DNA of 64,000 nucleotides from Desulfopila inferna. Its GTDB lineage: Bacteria > Desulfobacterota > Desulfobulbia > Desulfobulbales > Desulfocapsaceae. Of this stretch, positions 43,361-52,700 are shown in pieces. The translations under genes and the position numbers were made by a program. The notes beneath the pieces were generated by a model that was not told where the DNA came from, ran no database searches, and was given only the letters and a program-made list of their open reading frames with translations. Where the stretch lies: NCBI RefSeq assembly GCF_016919005.1, contig NZ_JAFFQE010000001.1, positions 310,001 to 374,000 of the forward strand. The letters run 5' to 3'. Within the stretch, counting starts at the first letter, position 1. Every line of letters begins with the position of its first letter.

Positions 43361-44638
43361 ATGAATACTTTATCTCAAATCCATATCGGTGTTATCGGCC
43401 TTGGATATGTTGGGCTCCCTCTGGCGGTTGAATTTGGAAAGAAATATCCGACTACTGGTTTCGATCTCAAGGAAGAAAGGATTATTGAGCTCAATAACGG
43501 CAAGGATACAACACTTGAGGTTGAGCCTGAGGAACTGCAGGAGGCACGTCATCTTCGGTTCTCTTCTGCAGCGGATGACCTCCATGACTGCAATGTCTTC
43601 ATTATTGCGGTTCCGACACCAATAGATACTGCCAAAAGACCTAATCTGCAATATCTTCAAGACGCTTCAAGTATCGTCGGTAAGCAACTCAAGAGAGGAG
43701 ATCATGTCATCTACGAATCTACTGTCTATCCCGGAGCCACCGAAGAGGTATGCATCCCAATACTTGAGGAAGTTTCAGGACTCAGACTGAACAGCGATTT
43801 TTACTGCGGCTACAGTCCGGAAAGGATTAATCCTGGAGACCGAGAGCACCGGCTCACCAATATTGTCAAGATTACCTCGGGGTCAAATGCTGAGGCCGCC
43901 GAATTTATTGACTTGCTTTATAACAGTATAATTGCCGCCGGCACTTTCAAGGCCAGTTCCATTAAAGTCGCTGAGGCCGCCAAGGTTATTGAAAATACCC
44001 AGCGCGATGTCAACATAGCTCTGGTCAATGAGCTGGCACTTATTTTCAATAAACTCTCCATAAATACCTCCGAAGTTCTCCAGGCAGCCGGAACCAAATG
44101 GAATTTTCTGCCGTTTCGTCCCGGCCTGGTGGGCGGACATTGCATCGGGGTCGACCCGTATTATCTCACCCACAAGGCGCAGCAGGTTGGCTATCACCCT
44201 AATATGATACTGGCTGGGCGCCGCCTCAATGATAACATGGGGCATTACATTGCTTCAAAAATAATCAAACTCATGGTGAACAAGGGGATTGATGTTTCTA
44301 AGGCCAGAGTTCTGGTTATGGGAATAACCTTCAAGGAGAACTGCCCCGACCTGCGCAATACCAAAGTTGTGGACATATTTCGTGAGTTGAAGGAATACGG
44401 CATAGATGTTGCCGTCCATGACCCCTGGGTCAGCAAAGAAGAGGCACTTCGGGAATATGGCATCATACTGACCGATACCCCGGATGAAAGGAGCTATGAT
44501 GGTGTTGTTCTTGCCGTTGCTCACAGTCTGTTTGCTTCGATGTCGTTTTCTGATGTCAAAGCATTGTGCAGGGAGAATCACATCATTTATGATGTGAAAA
44601 ACATCTTTCCGCATGATCTCGTCGACGGCAGCTTATAA
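43361..44638 (+). CDS. UDP-N-acetyl-hexosamine 6-dehydrogenase (TviB/WbpO type)
   Basis: 425 residues. NAD-dependent oxidation of UDP-GlcNAc or UDP-GalNAc to the uronic acid. Rossmann motif GLGYVG at 13-18, PTPID, catalytic Cys261 in [13 protein letters not shown], and C-terminal NAD/UDP-domain [18 protein letters not shown]. It is an orphan here, without polysaccharide genes next to it, and is bounded on both sides by dispersed repeats. Product likely feeds capsule or O-antigen made elsewhere. Confidence 0.9.
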   Translation: MNTLSQIHIGVIGLGYVGLPLAVEFGKKYPTTGFDLKEERIIELNNGKDTTLEVEPEELQEARHLRFSSAADDLHDCNVFIIAVPTPIDTAKRPNLQYLQDASSIVGKQLKRGDHVIYESTVYPGATEEVCIPILEEVSGLRLNSDFYCGYSPERINPGDREHRLTNIVKITSGSNAEAAEFIDLLYNSIIAAGTFKASSIKVAEAAKVIENTQRDVNIALVNELALIFNKLSINTSEVLQAAGTKWNFLPFRPGLVGGHCIGVDPYYLTHKAQQVGYHPNMILAGRRLNDNMGHYIASKIIKLMVNKGIDVSKARVLVMGITFKENCPDLRNTKVVDIFRELKEYGIDVAVHDPWVSKEEALREYGIILTDTPDERSYDGVVLAVAHSLFASMSFSDVKALCRENHIIYDVKNIFPHDLVDGSL

Positions 44639-44699
44639 CCAGACCTGTTAACAGCCGGGCCATACCTTTTGGAAGACATCCCAGTTGTGAAAAAAAATT

Positions 44700-44850
44700 G
44701 ATGGACTCGTAAAAAATTGCCAGCGATGTCAGATCGCTAGACAAAAAGTTCGATATACATGGTGCAGTGCCAAAAACCTGCAACACGGGGGATCGGGCTT
44801 TCTCGAAGTCGGAGTTTAAAACCCGTAGGGGTGCTTATCGCGACGCCATC
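44700..44850 (+). repeat. Repeat family 1, copy D (composite)
   Basis: 151 bp from GATGGACTCGTAAAAAATTG to CGCGACGCCATC. The left half matches copy E, and the right holds the core AGTCGGAGTTT...GGTGCTTATCGC shared with A-C. The right end overlaps the TGA stop of the Smr gene (minus strand TGATGGCGTCG). Confidence 0.75.
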
Positions 44851-45136
44851 AGTGTTTCAATTCGACCAGGGTGGCTCCCCAACTGCCTGCTTTTTCATCT
44901 GCCAGCTGATAGTTTTTGACGATAGCGCTCTTTTCCAACACCGCGTGAACACCTCGTCTAAGGGAACCGCTGCCTTTACCGTGAATTATACGAATATGGT
45001 AGATGTTTTTTTTGCGGCACTCTTTAAGATATTCCGGAATCAGCGAACCGATTTCATTCGGCCTGAAGGTATGCAGATCAAGGGTTCCGTCAATCGGTAT
45101 CCGGATATGTTCTTCCATGTCGTTTTTTTCCGTCAT
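44849..45136 (-). CDS. Smr-domain protein
   Basis: 95 residues consisting of a single Smr domain with DLHTFRPNEI near 20-29 and the diagnostic IIHGKGSGSLR. Stand-alone Smr proteins are nucleases or nicking enzymes, linked to recombination control or RNA quality control. Its TGA stop is formed at the edge of a family 1 repeat. Monocistronic. Confidence 0.88.
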   Translation of the reverse strand: MTEKNDMEEHIRIPIDGTLDLHTFRPNEIGSLIPEYLKECRKKNIYHIRIIHGKGSGSLRRGVHAVLEKSAIVKNYQLADEKAGSWGATLVELKH

Positions 45137-45204
45137 GTCTCTCCCTCATATTTTTGAAAGTCATCGATGTTACCGAGATGGACTTTGGTCCATCACGGCA
45201 GCAA

Positions 45205-46368
45205 TCAAGCCATCGTCCTGAATGCAAGTTCAGCAGCTTTAAGTGATGCCCCAGGCCCTCCTAAGGCATGCCGAATATCCTGGAAATCTTTTTTCATATA
45301 CTGACGTACATTTTCATCAAAGAGGATTCGAGCAAGCTCTATTTCAACGGCTGCTGAAGTTACCTGGTCCTGAAGAAGTTCGGTAACCACGCTTTTGCCG
45401 GCAATAATATTGACCAGAGAAAAGAATGGTATATTGATCAAAAACCTCGCGACAAAATAGGTTACCGGATCAACCTTATAGGTTACGACCATAGGAATAT
45501 CCAGAACAGCCAGTTCCAGGGTAACAGTTCCAGAAGCAGCAACCACTGCATCACAGGCAGCCATGGTTTCATACCTGTCTCCGGAGAGCACATGAATATC
45601 AAGCTCATTCTGATAGTCCTGCAAACCATTCTTTTGTAGATCTGCTATACTCAAGCTTGATGCAAGCGGAATAAGAAAAGCGATTTCCTTGGAATATTTA
45701 AGCTGCATTCTTCTGGCAGCCTCCAAAAAAACCGGTAGAAGAGAGGAGATTTCCTTTCTGCGCGATCCCGGTAAAATGCCGACCAGTGTTTTACTAAAAT
45801 CAATGTTGTATTTTCGACAGAATTCCGAGCGTTCCATGTTGACATGTACGGCATCAAGAACCGGATTTCCGACATATTCTGCGTTTACTCCTTTATTGCA
45901 CAGGTACTCCTCTTCAAACGGCAAAATGACCCCAGCCGTATTCACGTATCTGGCAAGCTGATTTACTCGCCTTTTGCGCCATACCCAAACTTTGGGAGTG
46001 ATATAGTAAAATACCGGAATACCGCATCGTTCCGCCTCTCTTGCCAGGCGGATATTGAAATCTGCAAAATCAATAAGAACAAGGAGCCGGGGTTTTCGGG
46101 CGCGCATTTCTTTTTTAAGAATACGCAGGGCGGTTAGTATGTCCTTCAGGACAGAGAAGATCTCGGTCAGTCCCATAACTGCAAGTTTATCTGCGTCACA
46201 GACAACTTCAACGCCAGCCCGTTTCAGCTCCCTGCCGCCCATTCCGAAAAAATGGAGACCGGGCCTCCCTTCTAGCATCGCCTTGACCAGACCGGCACCA
46301 TGCAGATCTCCGGAGGCTTCTCCGGCAACGATCATAACGGAATCAGATGCCGAATGTATTGATGTCAT
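45205..46368 (-). CDS. lpxB: Lipid-A-disaccharide synthase
   Basis: 387 residues. GT19 enzyme that joins lipid X and UDP-diacylglucosamine to make the lipid A disaccharide at the inner membrane. Family motifs are VAGEASGDLHGAG, VMGLTEIF, IDFADFNIRLA, YYITPKVWVW and GILPGSRRKE. The ATG at 46368 is used; an upstream TTG (46386) overlapping the livF stop is possible. It directly follows livF and is probably part of the same transcript. Confidence 0.94.
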   Translation of the reverse strand: MTSIHSASDSVMIVAGEASGDLHGAGLVKAMLEGRPGLHFFGMGGRELKRAGVEVVCDADKLAVMGLTEIFSVLKDILTALRILKKEMRARKPRLLVLIDFADFNIRLAREAERCGIPVFYYITPKVWVWRKRRVNQLARYVNTAGVILPFEEEYLCNKGVNAEYVGNPVLDAVHVNMERSEFCRKYNIDFSKTLVGILPGSRRKEISSLLPVFLEAARRMQLKYSKEIAFLIPLASSLSIADLQKNGLQDYQNELDIHVLSGDRYETMAACDAVVAASGTVTLELAVLDIPMVVTYKVDPVTYFVARFLINIPFFSLVNIIAGKSVVTELLQDQVTSAAVEIELARILFDENVRQYMKKDFQDIRHALGGPGASLKAAELAFRTMA

Positions 46369-46382
46369 TATGTCGGCAGGTG

Positions 46383-47102
46383 TCAAATTCCCAGATAAGC
46401 CTTCTGTATTTCGGGATTTGAGAGTAAGGAATCTGCCGGACCTGTAAGGTTGATCACGCCATTTTCCATGACATACCCTCTGTCGGCAATTTGAAGAGCC
46501 TGATTGGCATTTTGTTCAACCAGAAAAATAGTTGTCTCACTTTCACTATTTATCTTTTTGATGATGCGGAATATCTGTTTGATGATTAACGGAGCCAAGC
46601 CCATTGAGGGTTCGTCAAGCAGCATAACCTTAGGACGCGCCATCAATGCTCTGGACATGGCTAGCATCTGCTGTTCGCCGCCGCTCAAGGTACCGCCATC
46701 CTGATGTCTTCTTTCTTTCAATATTGGGAAAAGTGAGAAGACATAGTCGATATCCTCTTTGATTCCGGTATTGTCCCTACGAAGAAAGGCTCCCATATCA
46801 AGATTTTCCTTAACGGTAAGCATTGGGAATATGTGCCGACCTTCCGGAACCTGGCTGACTCCCATTTTCACTATTTCATCAGGGGTATTTTTCTGGATTT
46901 GCTTGCCGTTCAACAGGATCCTGCCGCTTCTGCAGCCGACAATCCCTGAAATAGTCATAAGAATAGTACTTTTCCCGGCTCCATTGGCGCCAATGAGTGT
47001 AACTATCTCCCCTTTTGCGATCTCTAAGCTCACATCTTTTATGGCTAATATATTGCCATAGCCGGCCTGTACATTTTCTAATCTAAGCATACTACTACTC
47101 AC
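46383..47102 (-). CDS. livF: Branched-chain amino acid ABC transporter ATP-binding protein LivF
   Basis: 239 residues. ABC ATPase with Walker A GANGAGKST, ABC signature LSGGEQQMLAMSRALM and Walker B VMLLDEPSMGLAPLI; the last stretch and the length identify LivF. Overlaps livG by 8 bp. Provides energy for branched-chain amino acid import with LivG. Confidence 0.95.
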   Translation of the reverse strand: MSSSMLRLENVQAGYGNILAIKDVSLEIAKGEIVTLIGANGAGKSTILMTISGIVGCRSGRILLNGKQIQKNTPDEIVKMGVSQVPEGRHIFPMLTVKENLDMGAFLRRDNTGIKEDIDYVFSLFPILKERRHQDGGTLSGGEQQMLAMSRALMARPKVMLLDEPSMGLAPLIIKQIFRIIKKINSESETTIFLVEQNANQALQIADRGYVMENGVINLTGPADSLLSNPEIQKAYLGI

Positions 47103-47874
47103 CTAAATAAGCCCTGATAACTGCAGGGTTTGAACGAATTTCCTCGGGAAGGCCTTCCGCTATCTTCTTACCGTAATCGACAACATATATCCTGTCGGAG
47201 AGACTCATCACAAGCTTCATGTCATGTTCTATCAGTAAAATGGCAAGTCCTTCTTCGGAGATTTCTTTTATCAGTTTATCAAGCGCCAGCGTTTCATAAG
47301 GATTCATTCCGGCTGCAGGTTCATCGAGAAGCAGAAGCGAGGGTTCGGTAGCCAGCGCCCTGGCAATCTCTAGTCTTCTCTGGGCTCCGTAGGGTAGATT
47401 TTTAGCATATTCATTAACCACATTATCAAGTCCTACCTTTTTCAGGATTTGATAGCTGATATCCACCGATTCCTGTTCTTCCCGACGTGTTGCTCTGTTT
47501 CTGAAGACAGCACCAAGAATGAAGGATTTTGTGCGACAATGACGTCCGATCATCACATTTTCCAGAACTGTCATTTGAGAAAACAGACGAATATTCTGGA
47601 AGGTTCTGGCCAGGCCGTGTTCGGTTACCTTGTTGGGAAGAAGCCCCTTGAGATTAACCGGAGACCCTCCATTCCTCGGATTTAAATGAACATCTCCTTT
47701 GGTGGGGATATAGATTCCGGTAAGACAGTTGAAAAAGGTCGTTTTCCCGGCTCCATTGGGTCCGATAAGGGCGACAATTTCTCCAGAATTGACTTCAAGG
47801 TCAAGGTTGTCAAGAGCACGTATCCCGCCAAAGTCCATGGTCATTCGAGATACTTCCAAAATTGGCTTGTCCAT
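47095..47874 (-). CDS. livG: Branched-chain amino acid ABC transporter ATP-binding protein LivG
   Basis: 259 residues. Walker A GPNGAGKTTFFN, the LivG-type GLARTFQNIRLF, LPYGAQRRLEIARALA as signature, and LLLDEPAAGMNP as Walker B. The C-terminal IRSNPAVIRAYLGE is typical of LivG. Overlaps livF and lies 6 bp after livM. Confidence 0.95.
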   Translation of the reverse strand: MDKPILEVSRMTMDFGGIRALDNLDLEVNSGEIVALIGPNGAGKTTFFNCLTGIYIPTKGDVHLNPRNGGSPVNLKGLLPNKVTEHGLARTFQNIRLFSQMTVLENVMIGRHCRTKSFILGAVFRNRATRREEQESVDISYQILKKVGLDNVVNEYAKNLPYGAQRRLEIARALATEPSLLLLDEPAAGMNPYETLALDKLIKEISEEGLAILLIEHDMKLVMSLSDRIYVVDYGKKIAEGLPEEIRSNPAVIRAYLGE

Positions 47875-47880
47875 CTATTT

Positions 47881-49092
47881 CTACTCGCCTTTATTGAATT
47901 TGTATGTTTTGCGGATGACCCCGATCATTCCCTGCGGTCTGAATACCATCATCATTACCAGCACCGCACCGAAAGCCAGCATTCTGTATTCAGAAAGCGC
48001 CCGTAAATATTCCGGCATCAGGATAAGTATCAAGGCTCCGACAATAACCCCGACAATCGATCCCATTCCTCCAAGTACAACGATGGAAAGTATGATTGCG
48101 GATTCGAGAAAGGTAAAACTTGCCGGATTGATAAATGTTGTTTTCGCAGCAAAAACGACCCCCATGAGACCGGCCCAGAAGGCACCAAGAGAAAAGGCAA
48201 CCAGCTTGGTTTTACGTTTATCCACCCCCATTGCCTGACAGGCAATCTCGTCCTCACGCAAGGCTATCCAGGCCCTGCCCAGGCGTGAATCCTGCAGCCG
48301 GTTGACCACAAAGATAGTGATGATCACGGCAATAATCATGAGATAATAAATGTAGACCATGGCATCGTTCAAGGACAACTCTATGCCGAAAAAGCCAGGT
48401 CGTGGAATATTGGAAATACCGCTCGGCCCTTGGGAAAAATCACTCCAGTTCTCTAGAATAAGTCTGATAATCTCCCCAAAACCAAGGGTAACGATGGCAA
48501 GATAATCTCCGCGAAGCCGCAGAACCGGGTATCCCAGCAAAATACCGAAAAAGGCTGCCAGCGCGCCGCCGATTGGCAATGCTGCCCAGAAACTTATTTC
48601 GAAATGGTAATGGAGAAGAGCATACGAGTAGGCTCCCACGGCATAAAAAGCGACAAAACCAAGATCCAACAGGCCGGCGAGCCCAACCACTATGTTCAGA
48701 CCGAGGCCAAGGACAACATACATCAATGCCGTCGTCATCACATTGGTCTGGTAGGTAGAGACAAGAAATGGAAAGACAACTGCCGCTGCCAGAACCGCCG
48801 CCGCCAGAAAATTCCTATGTTTGGGATTCTCCAGTATACGCGTGATCAGCGGAGCTCGTATATTTTCAATTGCAGCAGTTGTTGCAGTAGTCCCACCCTC
48901 CTTTTTACTGAGCATCAGTCGAAAAAGATAAGACAGAAAAAAACTACCCACGGCGACATAGAGCATATTCTCCCAGCGCCAGTGAACAATTCTCTCAAGT
49001 GGATCAACCTTGATAACCAGCAGCGGGAAAGTCAGAAAAACAAACCACAGTGAGGTCAGGAAACAGCGTTTAATTTCTTTTGCGGAAAACAT
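47881..49092 (-). CDS. livM: Branched-chain amino acid ABC transporter permease LivM
   Basis: 403 residues, about ten membrane helices. VGLAGLLDLGFVAFYAVGAY and GYPVLRLRGDYLAIVTLGFG are diagnostic of LivM. The N-terminal ~110 residues form an extra membrane segment, as in long LivM proteins. Positioned 12 bp after livH. Confidence 0.95.
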   Translation of the reverse strand: MFSAKEIKRCFLTSLWFVFLTFPLLVIKVDPLERIVHWRWENMLYVAVGSFFLSYLFRLMLSKKEGGTTATTAAIENIRAPLITRILENPKHRNFLAAAVLAAAVVFPFLVSTYQTNVMTTALMYVVLGLGLNIVVGLAGLLDLGFVAFYAVGAYSYALLHYHFEISFWAALPIGGALAAFFGILLGYPVLRLRGDYLAIVTLGFGEIIRLILENWSDFSQGPSGISNIPRPGFFGIELSLNDAMVYIYYLMIIAVIITIFVVNRLQDSRLGRAWIALREDEIACQAMGVDKRKTKLVAFSLGAFWAGLMGVVFAAKTTFINPASFTFLESAIILSIVVLGGMGSIVGVIVGALILILMPEYLRALSEYRMLAFGAVLVMMMVFRPQGMIGVIRKTYKFNKGE

Positions 49093-49104
49093 TTTTTATC
49101 ACGC

Positions 49105-50007
49105 TCACACTTTCTGTGTTTCAGATTTACCTAGGATGCCGGAAGGTTTGAATATCAGGATCAATACGAGGAGAGAAAATGCAAAGACATCCTCATAGTC
49201 GCTGGAAACGTATCCTGTGGCAAAGCTTTCGGTAAGACCGAGAACAAGGCTTCCTAAAACAGCGCCGGGAATTGAGCCGATACCGCCCAGAACAGCAGCA
49301 GTGAATGCTTTGATGCCGGCAATAAATCCTATGTAAAAGTTTATCTGCCCGATGTGAGTGGCTATGAGCAAACCGCCGATAGCTGCGAGTCCGGAACCTA
49401 TTATAAAGGTAACGGAAATAACCCGGTTGATATTTATCCCGACTAGCATGGCCATTGTTTTATCCTGCGAAGTGGCTCTCATCGCCTTACCAATCTGGGT
49501 GTACTTGATCAGAAAAGTGAGGATTAACATGACAACCGTGGTGACAATCAGGATGATAATATCGGTGGAACCAACAATGTGGGCATATGGTTCCATAAAA
49601 TCAAAATCAGGTATCAAGGCAGGAAAAGGCAGGAAATCTGAGGTCTGGGCCAGCAGTACATAGTTCTGCAAAAATATCGACATGCCGATGGCGCTGATCA
49701 GCGGAGAAAGGCGAGGTGCGCCCCTCAATGGTTTATAGGCGATTTTTTCTATTGTGTATCCGTAGGCGCTCGACCAGATTGTCGCAGCGACGCCGGCAAG
49801 TATGATGATGGCAAGGAGCGGGAAACCATATATTGATAGCACCGTCGCGACGACAAAGGAGGTAAAGGCCCCGATCATATAGATTTCGCCATGGGCAAAA
49901 TTGATAAGTCCGATAATCCCATACACCATGGTATAACCTAGAGCGATAAGGGCATAAATCGCCCCTCGGGTCAGTCCACTGAATAACAACTCAACAAAAT
50001 AATCCAT
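49105..50007 (-). CDS. livH: Branched-chain amino acid ABC transporter permease LivH
   Basis: 300 residues beginning MDYFVELLFSGLTRGAIYAL, with YGIIGLINFAHGEIYMIGAF as the family signature. The ATG at 50007 was chosen because homologous sequence starts there. Upstream in-frame codons (to 50055) run through a perfect stem-loop between livK and livH. No strong ribosome site is visible, so the start is somewhat uncertain. Confidence 0.92.
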   Translation of the reverse strand: MDYFVELLFSGLTRGAIYALIALGYTMVYGIIGLINFAHGEIYMIGAFTSFVVATVLSIYGFPLLAIIILAGVAATIWSSAYGYTIEKIAYKPLRGAPRLSPLISAIGMSIFLQNYVLLAQTSDFLPFPALIPDFDFMEPYAHIVGSTDIIILIVTTVVMLILTFLIKYTQIGKAMRATSQDKTMAMLVGININRVISVTFIIGSGLAAIGGLLIATHIGQINFYIGFIAGIKAFTAAVLGGIGSIPGAVLGSLVLGLTESFATGYVSSDYEDVFAFSLLVLILIFKPSGILGKSETQKV

Positions 50008-50024
50008 AGCAGCCACAAAAAAGA

Positions 50025-50066
50025 ACCTGGTACGATCAGCCATAAAGAATAACAATCGTACCAGGT
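50025..50066 (-). terminator. Stem-loop between livK and livH (attenuator-like)
   Basis: Perfect 12-bp arms ACCTGGTACGAT / ATCGTACCAGGT with an 18-nt loop and no T-run. Such hairpins after a binding-protein gene typically protect its mRNA and lower expression of downstream permease genes. Confidence 0.75.
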
Positions 50067-50089
50067 GAGATTAGAAATAGATCAGAAAA

Positions 50090-51217
50090 TTAGAGCTCTA
50101 CAAAAACACCGTCCTTAACCTGATATACGGAGAAGCCGACACCAACGGCGTCTCCTCTCTCATCAAAATAGATATTTCCTACCGGTGTGTTGACTTTCTC
50201 AGTCTGCAGCGCCTTTTTCAATGCGGCAAGTTCAGTAGAATCGGCCTTCTGAATAGCATTGACCATGGCAAGAGCGGCAGCATAGGCATTCTCAAAGAAT
50301 GCACCGGGATCAGCCCCAAAAACTTCCTTGTGTTCATCAATGGCTTTCTGGGACAGTGGGTTGTCGGCATTATCTTTCGGTCCTGAAGCGTACGCACCTT
50401 CGGCATCCTCTCCGGCAACCTTGATAAAGGTTTGATCTTTTACTCCATCATCAGAGATAAAAGCGGTGTCCAGTCTTTTTTTCTTCATCATGCTGATGAT
50501 CTTGGATGCTTCCGGGTGGTAGCCGCCAAACATAACAGCTTCGGCGCCGGAACGTCTGATTTTCTGGACGATGGCGGAGTAGTCAACCGCGCCGGGAGTG
50601 ACACCTTCGAAAAGGACAACTTCAGCCTTTCCCGATTCCTCAAGATACTGCCTGGCAAATTCAGCAAATCCTTTACCGTAGTCCCCTTTATCGTGAACAA
50701 CTGCAATTTTGGTATAGCCAAGCTCGTTGAGTGCAAATTCGACATCTACTTTAGCCTGTGCATCATCAGGAGCAATTGTGCGAAAGAAGTTTGGATAATC
50801 GCCGCTTTTGGTGAGATCCGGATTGGTAGCCGAAGGTGACATAACAAGAATATCGGCATTAGTATATATAGGCAAAGCCGCCTTGGTTGCACCGGAGCAG
50901 ATATGGCCAAGAACCACATCAACACCTGCGGAAACAAGCTTTGTCGCTGTATTGGTGGCTACCTCCGGCTTACAGACATCATCTTCGATGAGCAGTTCGA
51001 TCTGCTTGCCGTTAATACCTCCCGCGGCATTGACTTTATCAACAACAAGTTTGGCGGCGTTGATGCTGGGCAACCCATAAGAGGCCAGGTCACCGCTGTG
51101 AGGTCCGGCAACTCCGAATTTAATTGTATCTGCAGCCATTACGGTTGCAGCAGCAGACACGGTAAACATTGCGGCAGCTGCAACTGCCAATAATTTTTCG
51201 CTCGTTCTTTTTTTCAT
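50090..51217 (-). CDS. livK: Branched-chain amino acid periplasmic binding protein
   Basis: 375 residues. Signal peptide about 1-28 (LLAVAAAAMFTVSAAATVMA, then ADTIKFGVAGPHSG). Mature protein is a type I periplasmic binding protein with AAKLVVDKVNAAGGINGKQI typical of LivJ/LivK. First gene of the minus-strand liv operon; GGAGGAA is seen upstream of the ATG. Ligand preference (Leu, Ile, Val or others) cannot be read from sequence. Confidence 0.94.
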   Translation of the reverse strand: MKKRTSEKLLAVAAAAMFTVSAAATVMAADTIKFGVAGPHSGDLASYGLPSINAAKLVVDKVNAAGGINGKQIELLIEDDVCKPEVATNTATKLVSAGVDVVLGHICSGATKAALPIYTNADILVMSPSATNPDLTKSGDYPNFFRTIAPDDAQAKVDVEFALNELGYTKIAVVHDKGDYGKGFAEFARQYLEESGKAEVVLFEGVTPGAVDYSAIVQKIRRSGAEAVMFGGYHPEASKIISMMKKKRLDTAFISDDGVKDQTFIKVAGEDAEGAYASGPKDNADNPLSQKAIDEHKEVFGADPGAFFENAYAAALAMVNAIQKADSTELAALKKALQTEKVNTPVGNIYFDERGDAVGVGFSVYQVKDGVFVEL

Positions 51218-51399
51218 ACATTCCTCCCGAAAAAGTTTTTTGGTAGGCCCTCTATAAATGATGACATTTTTATAAACTGCAATTAAATATCAGGGCTGAA
51301 AAACTTGGCAAACCCAAGTACTCTCTTTTACAAATATTCCGCAAAAATGGAAGAGAAAAGTTCTCAAACCTTCAAATTTCCTGCTTTCTACCTGCCCAA

Positions 51400-52479
51400 A
51401 TGGTTAATATTCTCAATTCCGTATTCATACTTCTCAAACCTATCGGCTTTATCTATGCCCAACTGATGCGCCTGAGGGCATTCCTTTTCAGCCGGGATAT
51501 ATTGAGGAGGGAGACAATCAAAGCACCAGTTATATCCGTTGGCAATATAGCTATGGGGGGGTCAGGTAAGACTCCTGTAGTTATTTATATTGCCGAATTG
51601 CTGCAAAAGCGGGGATACAGGCCCGCGGTTGTCAGCCGGGGTTATGGAGGAAGGGCCACCGGAAGGGTGAATATCGTCTCCGACGGCACTGCCCTCCTGC
51701 TCAATAGTGAGGAGGCCGGCGATGAACCACGATTTATAGCTGAGTCAGTACCGGGTATTGCCGTTCTGACCGGAGCCCGGAGAGCGGCACCCTGCCGTTA
51801 TGCTCTGCGGCACCTCAACTGCAACATAATTATACTGGATGATGGTTTTCAGCATATGCGTGTCCGCAGAAACCTCGATCTTGTCCTCTTTAACGGATCA
51901 GCTCTCTATGAAAATATGAGTGTTTTTCCCGGTGGCCTGTTGCGTGAACCACTCTCTGCATTGAAACGGGCAAATTGTTTTATTATTACCGGCTGTGCCG
52001 AGGAAGACGCTCAAAAGATCGATCTGTTTACCCGATACCTTAAGCAAAACTGGGACGGAACCCCACACTACCACAGTCATTTTAAGCCTCATCGCTACAT
52101 TGACAGCGAGGGTCACAGCTATTCTCTACAGCATATCGGATACCCGGTGCTGGCATTTTGCGGAATCGCCTCACCACTTCGTTTCCGCAGTTCGTTGGAG
52201 CAGCTTGGCGTCGAAATAGCTGCTTTTCGAAGTTTCCGTGATCACAAAAATTATACTGAAGATATAATCCGCAAAATCGAGCGGCAGGCAAAGCTTTGTG
52301 GGGCAAAAGCACTGTTGACAACTGAAAAAGATCTGGTGAAGTTATCTGGTTCATCTCTATCACTCCCTCTGTACGCATTATCAATGAAGATAGAAATCGA
52401 TACGGCTTTTGATGAGTATATCACCTCTCAACTGCGTAGACATGATATTACTGTTGCAACAGGTGTGTCCAGTTCATAA
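51400..52479 (+). CDS. lpxK: Tetraacyldisaccharide 4'-kinase
   Basis: 359 residues. Phosphorylates the 4' position of the lipid A disaccharide at the inner membrane. The N-terminal hydrophobic helix (about 5-25) is followed by the unusual P-loop GGSGKT (53-58), VVSRGYGG, EAGDEP and DDGFQHMRVRRNLDLVL, all hallmarks of LpxK. Divergent from the liv operon. lpxC is 220 bp downstream on the same strand. Confidence 0.95.
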   Translation: MVNILNSVFILLKPIGFIYAQLMRLRAFLFSRDILRRETIKAPVISVGNIAMGGSGKTPVVIYIAELLQKRGYRPAVVSRGYGGRATGRVNIVSDGTALLLNSEEAGDEPRFIAESVPGIAVLTGARRAAPCRYALRHLNCNIIILDDGFQHMRVRRNLDLVLFNGSALYENMSVFPGGLLREPLSALKRANCFIITGCAEEDAQKIDLFTRYLKQNWDGTPHYHSHFKPHRYIDSEGHSYSLQHIGYPVLAFCGIASPLRFRSSLEQLGVEIAAFRSFRDHKNYTEDIIRKIERQAKLCGAKALLTTEKDLVKLSGSSLSLPLYALSMKIEIDTAFDEYITSQLRRHDITVATGVSSS

Positions 52480-52700
52480 TGTATATTCGTGTTGGGCAAA
52501 TGTGGTTATTCTACCGTCATGTGTGCTTTTTTCCACATAGCCATCAATGATGCTCATTTGCCACCTGAAGCTATGTTGCTGTATTTGGGTTAATTATTTC
52601 CGCAAACAGCAAGTACAAAAATTAGTACTAAATGGCCTATTTTTTGCACTATATGGTATAAAAGCTAGAAATAAAAATGATTTCATATAAGGGCCAGACA

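Noticed and set aside
43176-43364. 62-codon hydrophobic frame before the UDP-sugar dehydrogenase
   Set aside because: Its central part is translated from a family 2 repeat and it overlaps the start of the real gene; no ribosome site.
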